Source: Jatrophihabitans sp. (GTDB taxonomy: Bacteria; Actinomycetota; Actinomycetes; Mycobacteriales; Jatrophihabitantaceae). From it: DNA of 64,000 bases. The notes under the pieces were generated by a model. That model saw only the letters and a program-made list of their open reading frames with translations, had not been told where the DNA came from and did not search any database. This document shows, in pieces, positions 27,335 through 35,907 of this stretch (the first letter of the stretch is position 1; each line of letters begins with the position of its first letter). The stretch covers positions 62,001 to 126,000 of the forward strand of contig DASWNX010000004.1 of NCBI GenBank assembly GCA_036399055.1, given 5' to 3'. The position numbers and the translations under genes are program-made.

Positions 27335-28675
27335 CTAGGCCGGCGTGCGCTTGCGGATGGTGTTGAGGGCGGTGACGGCGGCGCGGTCGGCGTGGGGGAG
27401 GGTGTGAAGGTACTTCTGAGTCGTGGTGATGGAAGAGTGGCCCATGCGTTCTTTTACGACTTGTATGTCGGCGCCACCGGCGAGAAGCCAGGAGGCGTGG
27501 GCGTGGCGGAGGTCGTGGAAGCGGACCTGGAAGGTGATGCCGGCGGCTTGGAGGGCGGGGTTCCAGATCATGCGGCGAAACCAGGCGCGGGGGATGTGGC
27601 CGTCGGTGTCGAGGCGTCGAGGTTGGCGGGGGCTGTCGTTGCCGGCGGCGCGGCGGTCGGCGCGGTAGGCGGCGCAGGCGTCCTTGCAGTGTTGGCAGCG
27701 GCACCTGCCCGGGCCGTAGGCGCTGGTGGTGCCGTGCCGGTACTGCCGCCCCTTCTCGTTGGGTTCGGTGAGCCCAAGCTTCTCCGGATCAGGGAGTGAT
27801 TCCGGGCGGACCCTGCGGCGAGACTCCGACTGATCCGGCGCGCGGAACAGCAGATCGTCCGGCTCCATCCCCCGGGCGTACTCGCGAAGTTGGCCGAACA
27901 TGTGCTCGGACAGGGTGACCGCGCGCCACTCGGTGTCCTTCGGGTACTGCTTGACGAAGAACCGCTGCCCGGCGGGGTTGAATTTCGCGGCGAGCTCGCC
28001 GGCGACGCGGGAGACGGTGATGACCCCGATGTCGAGGTCGACATCGCGCTTGCGGAGTTCGATGAGCTCGCCCCAACGAAGCCCGGTCTCGACGTCGGTC
28101 TCGACGAGCAGCTGCAACTCCTTGGTGGGGATGGCGTCATAGAGGGCGCCGAACTGGTCCGGGGTGATGATCCGCCGGCGCTTGGTTGCGACGGTCGGGG
28201 TCTTCACGCCCATGCAGGGGTGCAGGAAGGTGATCTGGTCATTTAACGCCGTCGTAAAGATGGCGGAGAGGACGGTCATGGCGTAGCGGATGGTCGGCGG
28301 GTTCACCTCGTTCACCTGGAGCTTTGCGACCCACTCCCTCACATCTGAGGGCAGTACATCGACCATCCGGAATTCGGCAAAGGTCGGCATGATGTGTCGG
28401 TTCAGGCTGTAGGTGTAGTTCTGTCGGGTGGTGAGCTCGATGACGTGGTTGGGGAACCAGACGTCTTCGACGTAGCGCTTGAACGACAGCCGCCCGCGGT
28501 GAGACTGACCCCCGCGGCCCTCGGCTACCTTCGCCTCGGCCTGCTGCCACGCCTTGTTCGCGGCCCTCAGGCTGGTGAATGTGCCGGCGGAGCGGCGGTG
28601 GCCGCGGGCATCCTCGTAGTAGGCGGTGTAGCGGACGTCGCCGCTCCGACCCACTCGCTTTCGAGACTGACCCAT
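27335..28675 (-). CDS. int: Tyrosine site-specific integrase of the element
   Basis: The protein has 446 residues from ATG 28,675 (MGQSRKRVGR; an upstream frame extends but lacks support). It has an N-terminal arm-type binding domain (YTAYYEDARGHRRSAGTF), a core-binding SAM-like domain (VEDVWFPN) and a catalytic domain with Arg in ETGLRWGEL, HDLRHAHASW, GHSSITTTQKY and the nucleophilic Tyr. A Cys-rich insertion (GRCRCQHCKDAC) within the catalytic domain is notable. It lies 191 bases from attR and points into the element. It appears intact. Confidence 0.92.
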   Translation of the reverse strand: MGQSRKRVGRSGDVRYTAYYEDARGHRRSAGTFTSLRAANKAWQQAEAKVAEGRGGQSHRGRLSFKRYVEDVWFPNHVIELTTRQNYTYSLNRHIMPTFAEFRMVDVLPSDVREWVAKLQVNEVNPPTIRYAMTVLSAIFTTALNDQITFLHPCMGVKTPTVATKRRRIITPDQFGALYDAIPTKELQLLVETDVETGLRWGELIELRKRDVDLDIGVITVSRVAGELAAKFNPAGQRFFVKQYPKDTEWRAVTLSEHMFGQLREYARGMEPDDLLFRAPDQSESRRRVRPESLPDPEKLGLTEPNEKGRQYRHGTTSAYGPGRCRCQHCKDACAAYRADRRAAGNDSPRQPRRLDTDGHIPRAWFRRMIWNPALQAAGITFQVRFHDLRHAHASWLLAGGADIQVVKERMGHSSITTTQKYLHTLPHADRAAVTALNTIRKRTPA

Positions 28676-28866
28676 GCCCTGACACCCCGTCCTTTTGATG
28701 TGGTGATCGTAAGCTGTGTTGACCCTCATTTGACCCTGAGCGGAGACTGCGGCATGGGTCAGCACCAACCAATACGAGATGACATCGGCCGACTGAACCC
28801 CAGCTGAATAGGGGGCTCAGAACGTCTCAGCCCGGTACGGGCGGGGCGGGGTGGACGCTAAATCAC

Positions 28867-28913
28867 CGTTCGCATCGAGGGGGCCAGGGGTTCGAATCCC
28901 CTCAGCTCCACCA
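28867..28913 (+). repeat. attR, duplicate of the tRNA-Ala 3' end
   Basis: An exact copy of 1807-1853 including the CCA. It lacks the 5' half of the tRNA, so it is an attachment remnant and not a second tRNA gene. Confidence 0.96.
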
Positions 28914-28926
28914 TCGTTGTCTATTC

Positions 28927-28960
28927 AAACCCCGGCCAAATCGGTGACCGGCCGGGTTTT
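28927..28960 (+). terminator. Probable original tRNA-Ala terminator, displaced by the element
   Basis: AAACCCCGGCC and GGCCGGGTTTT pair with one bulged base around a short loop, followed by T-rich sequence. It begins 13 bases after the CCA of attR, where the terminator of the uninterrupted tRNA gene would have been. Confidence 0.65.
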
Positions 28961-29049
28961 GGATCGAATCATCCGTTTCGGGCAACTGAGGCGTTTCCCT
29001 TGCCTGAGCTTCTACGGCGCGGGAAATCACGGCTGCTGAGCGGACCTCC

Positions 29050-29250
29050 GGGCCAAGCAGGAGCGCGAACGGATCGGCCATTTGTTGAACCGGGCAGTCC
29101 CGTCTTCATCGACGTAGATCTTGTCGAAGAAGGCTTGGTTGAGCTGTCGGTTGAGCTGTCGGTGACGCTCCCGGGTAGGCGGCCTGGCAGTCCGGCAAGT
29201 AGGCGATGCAGGTTTGCAGGTTGGCCTGGACGCGGACGTGTTCGGTGCTG
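29050..29250 (-). pseudogene. Serine recombinase C-terminal remnant
   Basis: On the minus strand, frame fragments read LQTCIAYLPDCQAAYPGA, then RQLNQAFFDKIYVDEDG, then ADPFALLLGPEVRSAA. In order these are the C-terminal coiled and terminal segments of large serine recombinases (the NQAFF.K.Y.D and EPFA.LLG signatures), with frame changes between them. There is no catalytic N-terminal domain. It is the relic of an older element next to the present attR. Confidence 0.6.
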
Positions 29251-29441
29251 GCCCGTCAGCCGCTGTCCGAGCGCGGACTACCCCGCGCGATCACGGCGAA
29301 ATCGGCGTGCGTCAGCTCGGGAGGGCGGCTGAACTGCTCGCCTGTAGATGAAATGCCTGTACCCACGGGTATCTAATGAATCTTCCGAAGTGTCTACATT
29401 CGATCACTGCAAGGTTTAACTTGCTGTCTTCTGACAGTGCT

Positions 29442-29479
29442 CCGCCCCTAAGCAGGGTGTCCGCCCCTAAGCAGGGTGT
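29442..29479 (+). repeat. Two tandem copies of a 19-bp unit
   Basis: CCGCCCCTAAGCAGGGTGT occurs at 29,442-29,460 and again at 29,461-29,479, upstream of the secreted-repeat fragment. Function is unclear; it may be a recombination scar or operator. Confidence 0.8.
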
Positions 29480-29510
29480 CTCCTGATCTGTCCCGACTGC
29501 GGGGTACGGG

Positions 29511-29849
29511 GTGAAGCGGCGGTCGGGTGCGCTGCGCGTGGGCCTGGCGCGGGCGGGTGCGTCGGCTGGCACAGGCGCTTTGTTCATGCCAGCGGCGGGC
29601 CGCCTGCTCGACACACGTAACGGCACCGGTGGGTACTCGAGCCCGATGCCCGCGCAGACGGTGCGGACGGTCACCGCGGCTGGAGTGGCCGGGATTCCAG
29701 CTACCGGTGTCAGCGCCCTCGCACTGACGCTGACTGCGGTCGGCTCGGCCACGATCGGGGCCGTCAGCGTGGCACCCGGCGATGTCCCCACGCCAACCGG
29801 GGACGGCACTGGTATTCGATCCCGGCGACTCTGGAACGGTCACCGCTGA
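29511..29849 (+). pseudogene. Fragment of a secreted beta-repeat protein
   Basis: About 70 residues (GALFMPAAGRLLDTRNGTGG through GVAGIPATGVSALALTLTAV) match the first N-terminal repeat of the RHS protein at 12.4-17.8 kb. After about 29,790 the frame and similarity are lost. There is no signal peptide and no RHS region. It is a chromosomal relic of a protein sharing that wall or surface repeat domain. Confidence 0.55.
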
Positions 29850-31218
29850 AGATGGCACCGCTAACCCGATGGACGCGGCGCTGACCGCCTTCAATTGGAT
29901 GCAAGACCATCTGGCAGAGAACGGCCAGACGCGTGCGCAAGCCCGTCCGACTTGCCCCGCCGGCCACGCACACCCTGCCATCTGCCAGAACCGGAGGGGT
30001 TTTCTGTACCTCGTCTGTCCGGCGATCTCGAAACGGTTCGAAGAATCATTTAGTCCTCGGGGCGCACGATCAGCGGACTGTGGCCCGAGTGGGCTGGCTG
30101 CGCAGGGACCTTCGGACGGGCGCCATTATGCGGTGCCTATAGCCGCCATCTGGCTGTTGTACCGGGCGGCTATGGCATGTGGTTGGCTGGCGCTCTACTG
30201 CGCGGCTTCGTGAATTTCCGCCTGCCAGCAAATGTGAAATCTGTAAGGGGTGGGTGATGAACCGCTCGCTTGTCCACGCAAAGCTAATCGGCACTCACAC
30301 CCGACGGTCGGCGGCTTCCATGCATTCAGTCAAGGAACGTAAACGGGCGTGGTCGTTGAGTGCTTCGTAGGACATGCGGCGTTCGGCGCCCAGGACGGCC
30401 CGGCGCAGCTGCCTTCGCTGGGTCGCACCATGGGCAAGGTCGCCCCAGCTCTCAGCCCAGCCGCCGCCGTGGAGAGTTCTTTGTCGCCGCTGTGGGAGCA
30501 ATGTCCTCGAACGCCGTGTGGGTCGGCCGCGACCGGCTGCACATCGCGATCGTGATTTGGATCGAGCGCACTTACCATTGCCGGGAGCAGCAGCCAGCTC
30601 CCGCTGAACCGACTGACCCGAATCATCATGACCAGACCGCCGCCCAAGGGCCCACTAACTGCCCTGCATCATCACCAACCGTTACTCTTAGTCATGTAAC
30701 TGCCCTGTTGCCCCTTGGGTTAAACTTGGCTACTATTGTCCTATATAAGCAGATGTGCAAGTTGCTTAGTGATGGTGTGCTCATGCTCGATACGGAGGAC
30801 ATATGACCGTGAGCCTGATCGGGGCTCGGCAGCGGAAGGTAAAACATCACTTCAATTTTTATCGGCTTGTTATTGGTCATTTCAATGTTCATCGGCATGT
30901 GATTAATTCTGACGAGGCCCATAGGTCCTCTATTCTCCGGCCAGTTTTATGGCGTCGGCACCCGTGGCTCAAGTGATACGAGGCATGAATTGGTGGTGCC
31001 ACGCTGCCGCGTTGGTTGACGCAGATGGTGGCGCCCACTGGATGGCCGAGGAAGAACGGTTCACTCGGCACCGGCACGCCCGGAGGAAATTTTTGGCAAC
31101 CGTGGCTAGTGCCTCGTTGCGCTGGCGGTCCAAGATTGTCGTCCGCGGCCTCGAACGGCTGGCGGTCCGACTGTCCACCTAACCCGTGCACCTCGCACAC
31201 AAACAGAAAGGATGCACC
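29850..31218. other. Gene-poor stretch with no supportable gene
   Basis: About 1.37 kb with lower-GC patches (30,700-30,920). An ATG at 30,803 follows a good GGAGGA site and opens a 57-codon frame to 30,976, but its composition is not protein-like. A minus-strand tail reading SYEALNDHARLRSLTECMEAADRR (about 30,297-30,370) looks like a genuine C terminus of an unrecognised protein. Otherwise it appears to be decayed DNA. Confidence 0.5.
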
Positions 31219-31731
31219 ATGCACGATGTCAAACGCACAGGAACTCACCGGATGCGTTGGATGCTCAGTCTGATCTTCGCATTCCTGATGCTGCCGGCTT
31301 TGGTCGCAGCACCCGCGCAGGCCACACCGTCACGCTCCCCGAAGATCCCGCCAGTCGCGGTGGTGTGGGTACAAATTGAGGGCGCCGACGGCACCCTCTT
31401 CTCAGGTCGGGTGGTGACGAGAACGCACGACGTCACTACCGAATCCGGCGGCACGCGCACTTGTGACGGCACCAACTACGATGCAAACCCCACTCCCGGA
31501 CCGACCGTGACCGGTGCGCTTGACGATGCGGCGAGTGCCAACGGGTTTACTTGGGACGGCACCCACTGGGCGCAATTTGACGACTTCTTCATCGAGACGA
31601 TCAAGGGTGAGTCAGGGTCTTCGAACACGTACTGGAGTCTCTGGGTCAACGGGGAATATCTTCAGGTCGGCGGATGCCAGTACCAAGTCCGCACCGGCGA
31701 TACCATCCTGTTCAAGATGGACTCCTTCTAA
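31219..31731 (+). CDS. Secreted DUF4430-like protein, copy 1
   Basis: The 170-residue protein has a signal peptide (about residues 1-35; hydrophobic core LSLIFAFLMLPALVAAPA, cleavage after AQA). Then comes a domain with FTWDGTHWAQFDDFFIETI, YWSLWVNGEYLQVGGCQYQVRTGDTI, the pattern of DUF4430/cobalamin-binding-protein C-terminal-like domains. Two cysteines (in RTCDGTN and GGCQY) could form a disulfide. AAAGGA lies 7 bases before the ATG. A near-identical paralogue is at 32,831 and two broken copies lie between. Role unknown; secreted or surface-exposed. Confidence 0.75.
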   Translation: MHDVKRTGTHRMRWMLSLIFAFLMLPALVAAPAQATPSRSPKIPPVAVVWVQIEGADGTLFSGRVVTRTHDVTTESGGTRTCDGTNYDANPTPGPTVTGALDDAASANGFTWDGTHWAQFDDFFIETIKGESGSSNTYWSLWVNGEYLQVGGCQYQVRTGDTILFKMDSF

Positions 31732-31810
31732 GGAAACTGAAGACCAGTGCGCTGGCAAGCTCCGAGCTAAATGCGGTACTGGACGGCTGCTTGAATCAAT
31801 CGCTAACCGT

Positions 31811-31853
31811 CGCCATGCCGGTGTCGCCGACCTTTGGCGACATCGGCATGGCG
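31811..31853 (+). terminator. Hairpin terminator after DUF4430 copy 1
   Basis: An 18-bp stem with one mismatch (31,811-31,828 with 31,836-31,853) and a 7-base loop, followed by GGTTT. The same hairpin sequence recurs after the other copies. Confidence 0.7.
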
Positions 31854-32029
31854 GTTTACCCCAGGACCCTGCCACTGAGTGAACCGGCCGACTTGCGCTG
31901 TTCCCGGATTAGAAGCGTCACGCCGACGTGAGTCACCGGACCCAGAACACAGGTTCCTGCTGAGCGCCGTGTCTGGGGGCGGGTTCCGAGCGGGCAGGAG
32001 TCTTATCGGGCGCGTGTTGGGCTCCGGGT

Positions 32030-32103
32030 CAGCCAGTGTCAAGTACCAGGTCCGCACCGGCGATACCCATCGTGTTCACGATGACCTCTTTCTGAGGGAC
32101 TGA
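32030..32103 (+). pseudogene. DUF4430 family remnant, C-terminal scrap
   Basis: VKYQVRTGDT then a shifted ending equals the last 20 residues of the intact paralogues, followed by the same downstream sequence (CTGAGGGACTGA, then CGCTAGTGCGGTG) and hairpin. The 5' part of the gene is lost. Confidence 0.65.
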
Positions 32104-32165
32104 GGATCAGCGTGCCGGAAGCCCCGCGCTAGTGCGGTGCTGACGGTGCGCAAAACGTCAATCAT

Positions 32166-32209
32166 CACCATGCCGGTGTCGCCGAAGGTTGGCGCCACCG
32201 GCATGGGTG
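32166..32209 (+). terminator. Hairpin terminator after the DUF4430 scrap
   Basis: CACCATGCCGGTGTCGCC pairs with GGCG(C)CACCGGCATGGGTG around the loop GAAGGTT, homologous to the hairpins at 31,811 and 33,423. Confidence 0.65.
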
Positions 32210-32289
32210 TTTACCCTCAGGACGCCGCCACTGCTTGAACCGCGTTAAGGCTCGACTCGATAATCAGGCTGGCTTAGGCCTCGCGCGTC

Positions 32290-32630
32290 GGTATACGGGT
32301 CACGAGCCGCTGCTGAGGAGAAACTTCGCTGCCTAGGCGCAGGGTCGGCGAAGGCGAGTTGCTAAACCAGGAATCCACCGACTCAAAGATCCTGCCCGTG
32401 ACCGAGATACTCCAGTATGAATTCGAAGACTCTGACTCACCCATTGATCGTCTCGATGAAGTAGTCCTCGTATTGCGCGTGGGGGGTGCCGTCCCCAGTA
32501 AACCCGTAGGCACTCGCTGCATCGTCAAGCGCACCGGGTCACGCTCGGTCCGGGAGTGGGGTTTGCATCGTTGCTGGTGCCGTCACTAGTGCGCGTGCCG
32601 TCCGATGCGGTAGTGACGTCGTGTCAGATT
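32290..32630 (-). pseudogene. Inverted, frameshifted DUF4430 copy
   Basis: The reverse strand aligns base for base with long parts of copy 1 (for example CACGACGTCACTACCG, the CACTCCCGGACCG stretch, GACGATCAATGGGTGAGTCAG). It has lost the signal peptide, carries frameshifts and diverges after YWSISVTG. It lies inverted between the two direct copies. Confidence 0.7.
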
Positions 32631-32830
32631 TTTCCTGGTTGTATTCTAACCGGCACGATGTGCTACTTTGACCGGCGACAGGAAGATGACACCTCTTTGC
32701 AGAGGATGTATGAACGTCACCTAAACGGGGCTCGGCAGCAGACGCCACTGCATCTCCATGGCCCCTCGAACGACTGCCAGCTCGACTGCCACTAACCCGT
32801 GCATATCGCACACAACAGAAAGGACCACAC

Positions 32831-33346
32831 ATGCAAGATGTCAATCGTTCAGGTGCTAGCCGTATGCGCTGGATGCTAGGCCTGCTCTTCGCATTCCTGA
32901 TGCTGCCGGCTTTGGTCGCAGCACCCGCACAGGCCATATCATCCAACACCTCGGCGGTCCCGCCAGTCGCTGTGGTCACGGTGCAAATCGTGGACACCGA
33001 CGGCACCGTCCTCTTCTCAGAGCGGGTGGTAACGCGTACGCACGACGTCACTACCGAATCCGGCGGCACGCACACTTGTGACGGCACCAACGGCGGTGCG
33101 AACTCCACGCCCGGACCGACAGTGACCGGTGCGCTTGACGATGCGGCCAGTGCCTACGGGTTTACCTGGGACGGCGTCTACTACTCGCAATTCGACGACT
33201 TCTTCATCACGGAGATCAATGGTCAGTCAGGCACTTCGAACTCTTACTGGGCCATCACGGTCAACGGGGAATACCTTCAGGTCGGCGGATGCCAGTACCA
33301 GGTCCGCACCGGTGACACCATCACGTTCACGATGACCACCTTCTGA
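32831..33346 (+). CDS. Secreted DUF4430-like protein, copy 2
   Basis: The 171-residue paralogue of the protein at 31,219 shares the signal peptide (RMRWMLGLLFAFLMLPAL...AQA) and the domain (TYDDAAS-type region, FTWDGVYYSQFDDFFITEI, YWAITVNGEYLQVGGCQYQVRTGDTITFTM). Differences concentrate just after the signal peptide and in the FTWDG to TEINGQ segment. The upstream 40 bp (TAACCCGTGCA...CGCACACAA.CAGAAAGGA) are also shared with copy 1, so the duplication included the promoter-proximal leader. Probably secreted; ligand unknown. Confidence 0.75.
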   Translation: MQDVNRSGASRMRWMLGLLFAFLMLPALVAAPAQAISSNTSAVPPVAVVTVQIVDTDGTVLFSERVVTRTHDVTTESGGTHTCDGTNGGANSTPGPTVTGALDDAASAYGFTWDGVYYSQFDDFFITEINGQSGTSNSYWAITVNGEYLQVGGCQYQVRTGDTITFTMTTF

Positions 33347-33422
33347 GGGACTGAATACCAGCACGCCGGAACCGTCGCGCTAGTGCGGTGGTAACGGTTG
33401 CGCAAAGCTTAATCATCACCCC

Positions 33423-33455
33423 TGCCGGTGTCGCCGAAGGTTGGCGACACCGGCA
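33423..33455 (+). terminator. Hairpin terminator after DUF4430 copy 2
   Basis: A perfect 13-bp stem TGCCGGTGTCGCC / GGCGACACCGGCA around GAAGGTT. Confidence 0.7.
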
Positions 33456-33553
33456 TGGGCGATCTACCCGTACCTCCACCCCGTAAAGCCGCAGGTCAGA
33501 GGCCCTTCCGAGCGATCGGGACGGGCCTCTGACGGCGTTCCGGGGGCGAAGTG

Positions 33554-33760
33554 TCACAGGCTCATGGCGCGCTGGGCCTCCCGCAGGCGGTTGTTCGCGC
33601 CGTTCTTCACGACGTGCGCGTAGAACGCCATCGTGACCTTCGGGCTGCTGTGCCCGAGCGTCTGACTGACCAGGGGGTGAGCACGCCCAGGTCGATCAGG
33701 TGCGACCCGTAGCCGTGCCGGGCGTCGTGCCGGCTGGCGACCGGCACCCCGGCCTGCCCG
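33554..33760 (-). pseudogene. Tyrosine recombinase C-terminal remnant
   Basis: The minus strand reads DARHGYGSHLIDLGV, then, after a one-base shift, LVSQTLGHSSPKVTMAFYAHVV and a short helical tail. These are the H-x-x-R-adjacent and GHSS..T...Y catalytic motifs of a phage-type integrase. The rest of the gene is gone. It is a further relic of past insertions right of attR. Confidence 0.65.
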
Positions 33761-33960
33761 GCCAGCGCCCGAAGCGGTCGCCGTGCCAGCGTGGAGCGAC
33801 CGCGCGGCCGAGCTAGCCCCGCCGTGTCTGTCGCACATCCGGATCTGTCTAGGCAGTCCGCTGGGGGCGCGGGTCACGACCAGCACGCAGTCCGACGGCG
33901 ACACGCAGGTCCGACATGTCGGACGTGCGGCCTAGCGTCTGCGCCGTTGGGGCCCCTCTG

Positions 33961-34070
33961 CCTTCGACCCTCGCTTCCCGGCTGTGGCGAGGGTCGTTGT
34001 GCGTCTCTGCTGCCCATGTGACTGCACTAGCCGACGCTGGGGTGGTCTGCCGCGTATGGTGGCGCCATGA
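33961..34070 (+). repeat. Duplicated promoter-type segment, copy 1
   Basis: About 110 bp resembling 34,923-35,030 (shared GCGTCTCTGCTGC, GACTGCACTAGCCGA, GGTGGTCTGCC.CGTATGGTGGCGCCATGAT). Here the ATG opens only 8 codons, whereas in copy 2 it starts the lipoprotein gene. The two copies bracket the cis-prenyltransferase gene. The remaining gap 33,761-34,142 holds no gene. Confidence 0.75.
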
Positions 34071-34142
34071 TTGTGGCACCTTGCCATGAATAGTCAGGCT
34101 CGACCGGCCGCCTGCGGTGAACCATTTTGAGGAGCTCAGTTT

Positions 34143-34862
34143 ATGTCTCGCACGGATGATCTGCACGGCGTTAGGCACATTGCGATATCTGCGGATGGCA
34201 ATGGCGAATGGGCCACGAGACGGAACCTTCCCCCATCAGCAGGTAATGAGAAAAGCCAAGACGCGTTTCTCGCCGTCCTGGCTACCTGCCTTGAGATCAA
34301 CCTCCCGTATCTTTCGCTTCATGTTTTCTCTTCGGAGAACTGGGGAGAGTCAACGGACGAGGTACGGGACCTGGTCAGTGCGTTCACAGAGGTTTTAGAG
34401 AAGAGATGTGAAACATTTTTAGACCTAGGTATCAGGTTTGTGTGGGCAGGGAAGGAAGCCGACCTGCCGCCGGAGTTATTAAACGCTATCGCCAGGGTGG
34501 AGGCTGCAACCGCAGACAACTCGCGACTGTGCCTGCAGCTTTGTCTCAACTACGGCGGTCACGCAGAGATACTGCATGCGGCAAAGGGTATGGCGCGCGC
34601 AAGCGAAGCAGGCCAATTAGAGCTGTCCACTGCCACAGAGTCGGACTTCCGTCGCTATCTCTACTCGCCGGATATACCTGACGTAGACCTATACATAAGG
34701 ACGGCTGGCGAGCTGCGATTGTCTAACTTCATGCTATGGCAGTGTGCGTATGCGGAGCTTGTGTTCACCGACGAGCTCTGGCCTGACTTCCGCAAAGAGC
34801 ATCTTCTTTCCGCCATTCAGTCGTACGCAGCTCGACGGGCGACGTTTGGGGGGCTTACGTAG
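34143..34862 (+). CDS. Divergent cis-prenyltransferase (UppS-like)
   Basis: The 239-residue protein has the full cis-prenyltransferase fold: HIAISADGNGEW (Asp18 equals E. coli Asp26), SLHVFSSENW, LCLNYGGHAEI, YIRTAGELRLSNF and AYAELVFTDELWPDF. Arg and Glu residues for IPP binding are kept. Residues that hold the allylic diphosphate in UppS are changed: E. coli Arg30 is Glu22, Arg39 is Pro31 and His43 is Asn35. It may therefore use a different acceptor or make a short or irregular prenyl product. Codon use looks less GC-rich than its neighbours. It is flanked by a duplicated promoter segment, suggesting insertion. Confidence 0.75.
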   Translation: MSRTDDLHGVRHIAISADGNGEWATRRNLPPSAGNEKSQDAFLAVLATCLEINLPYLSLHVFSSENWGESTDEVRDLVSAFTEVLEKRCETFLDLGIRFVWAGKEADLPPELLNAIARVEAATADNSRLCLQLCLNYGGHAEILHAAKGMARASEAGQLELSTATESDFRRYLYSPDIPDVDLYIRTAGELRLSNFMLWQCAYAELVFTDELWPDFRKEHLLSAIQSYAARRATFGGLT

Positions 34863-34922
34863 GCCCCACGCTAGTCGGCTTGAATTCATGTCTGTCGTAT
34901 GTAGCCCGGCTCTTGGTCGCGT

Positions 34923-35030
34923 TGCGCGACCCCCGGCTCCCGGCTGGGCGAAGGTCGTCGTGCGTCTCTGCTGCACATGAGACTGCACTAGCCGATGCCG
35001 GGTGGTCTGCCACGTATGGTGGCGCCATGA
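34923..35030 (+). repeat. Duplicated promoter-type segment, copy 2
   Basis: Counterpart of 33,961-34,070. It ends at the start codon of the lipoprotein gene and is probably the original promoter and leader of that gene. Confidence 0.75.
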
Positions 35031-35749
35031 TCCCTTTTCGGCGGCTCGTCCCGATGTGTTGCGTCGTGGCACTTGCGGTCAGCGGCTGCGGCAGCGACTC
35101 GGCCGACAAGCGCAACGCCAAGGCCGCGACCGCCAGCGGCACGCCCAGCGTCAGCGCGAGCGCCACGCCCAGCGCGGACCAGACGGCAGCGGTCGCTCTT
35201 GTCTTCAAGACCTACAAGGCGGCGGTCCTCGCTAAGGACGGCCCAGCGGCGGTTGACGTCGTGGCGAATACGACCTATGAGTTCTACGACCAAGCCCGGG
35301 TCTCAGCATTGGACGCGTCAAAGCAAGAGCTGGCCGCCTTGGCGCCGGCGAAGCGCATGACCGCATTGGTCATGCGCGGGTCCCTCCAGGCTGACGTTCT
35401 CCGGTCGTCCACTCCCAAGCAACTGTTGGTCGCCGCTGTAGACGCCGGTCTCATCGGCGAGGACGGGGTCAAGAGCCTTGAGATCGGCCAAGTGCAGGTC
35501 TCAGGTGAGTCGGCGACCGCAGCCGCCAAGGTGCGGGGGGCCGCGACTGACTTTGACCTCGCCTTTGTCCGCCAGGATGGACAGTGGAAGTTCGACCTGC
35601 TGCCCCTGCTCGACGTAGGCACGCGGGGATTTGAGACGGCCGCCAAGCAACAGGGCATGACCGTCAACGAGTTCATCGACGCCGCCCTGGAGCAGCAGTA
35701 CGGCCAGGAGAAGTTCGCTCAGATCGTCAGTCGTCCGCTTGGTCGGTAA
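35027..35749 (+). CDS. Lipoprotein of unknown function
   Basis: The 240-residue protein has an N-terminal lipoprotein signal (MIPFRRLVPMCCVVALAVSGC) with lipobox AVSGC around Cys21, then a Ser/Thr/Ala linker. The soluble domain of about 180 residues (AVALVFKTYKAAVLAKDGPAAV through WKFDLLPLL) has the helix-strand layout of NTF2/DUF4878-like extracellular domains. Probably exported and lipid-anchored. No catalytic motif. The promoter region is shared with the segment before the prenyltransferase. Confidence 0.7.
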   Translation: MIPFRRLVPMCCVVALAVSGCGSDSADKRNAKAATASGTPSVSASATPSADQTAAVALVFKTYKAAVLAKDGPAAVDVVANTTYEFYDQARVSALDASKQELAALAPAKRMTALVMRGSLQADVLRSSTPKQLLVAAVDAGLIGEDGVKSLEIGQVQVSGESATAAAKVRGAATDFDLAFVRQDGQWKFDLLPLLDVGTRGFETAAKQQGMTVNEFIDAALEQQYGQEKFAQIVSRPLGR

Positions 35750-35907
35750 GCAGGGTCGTCTCGCGCCGTTGGGCGAAGGCACGCGTCCTAGGCTCGCCTA
35801 CCGCTCCATCTGGATCTGCCTAGCGCCTCCGTGCCGCTTCCAGCCCGAAGCTAGCCCGGCTGGTCCACGTCTACCGCCCGCACGGGTCTCAAGCTAAGGA
35901 GCGGTCG

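Larger units (their letters stand above)
1807..28913. mobile_element. Integrated conjugative-type element in tRNA-Ala, about 27.06 kb, apparently transfer-defective
   Basis: The limits are the two 47-bp copies of the tRNA 3' end, whose start-to-start distance is 27,060 bp. Inside are an excisionase-like gene next to attL, a T4SS-type operon (2.5-11.3 kb), cargo (RHS toxin-like protein, AbiE system, ParB-nuclease, small regulators) and a tyrosine integrase next to attR. The secretion ATPase has lost its middle, and the coupling protein and a small membrane protein are frameshifted. No relaxase or replication gene was recognised. The integrase and att sites look intact, so excision may still be possible while self-transfer is probably not (inference). 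Confidence 0.9.

Noticed and set aside
28867..28913. Second tRNA-Ala gene
   Set aside because: Only the 3' 47 bases are present, exactly those of attL, with no 5' acceptor or D arm.
30349..30976. Several 60-150 codon frames, including one with a strong ribosome site at 30,803
   Set aside because: Composition is not protein-like and no family resemblance is seen; kept only as a note under the gene-poor stretch.
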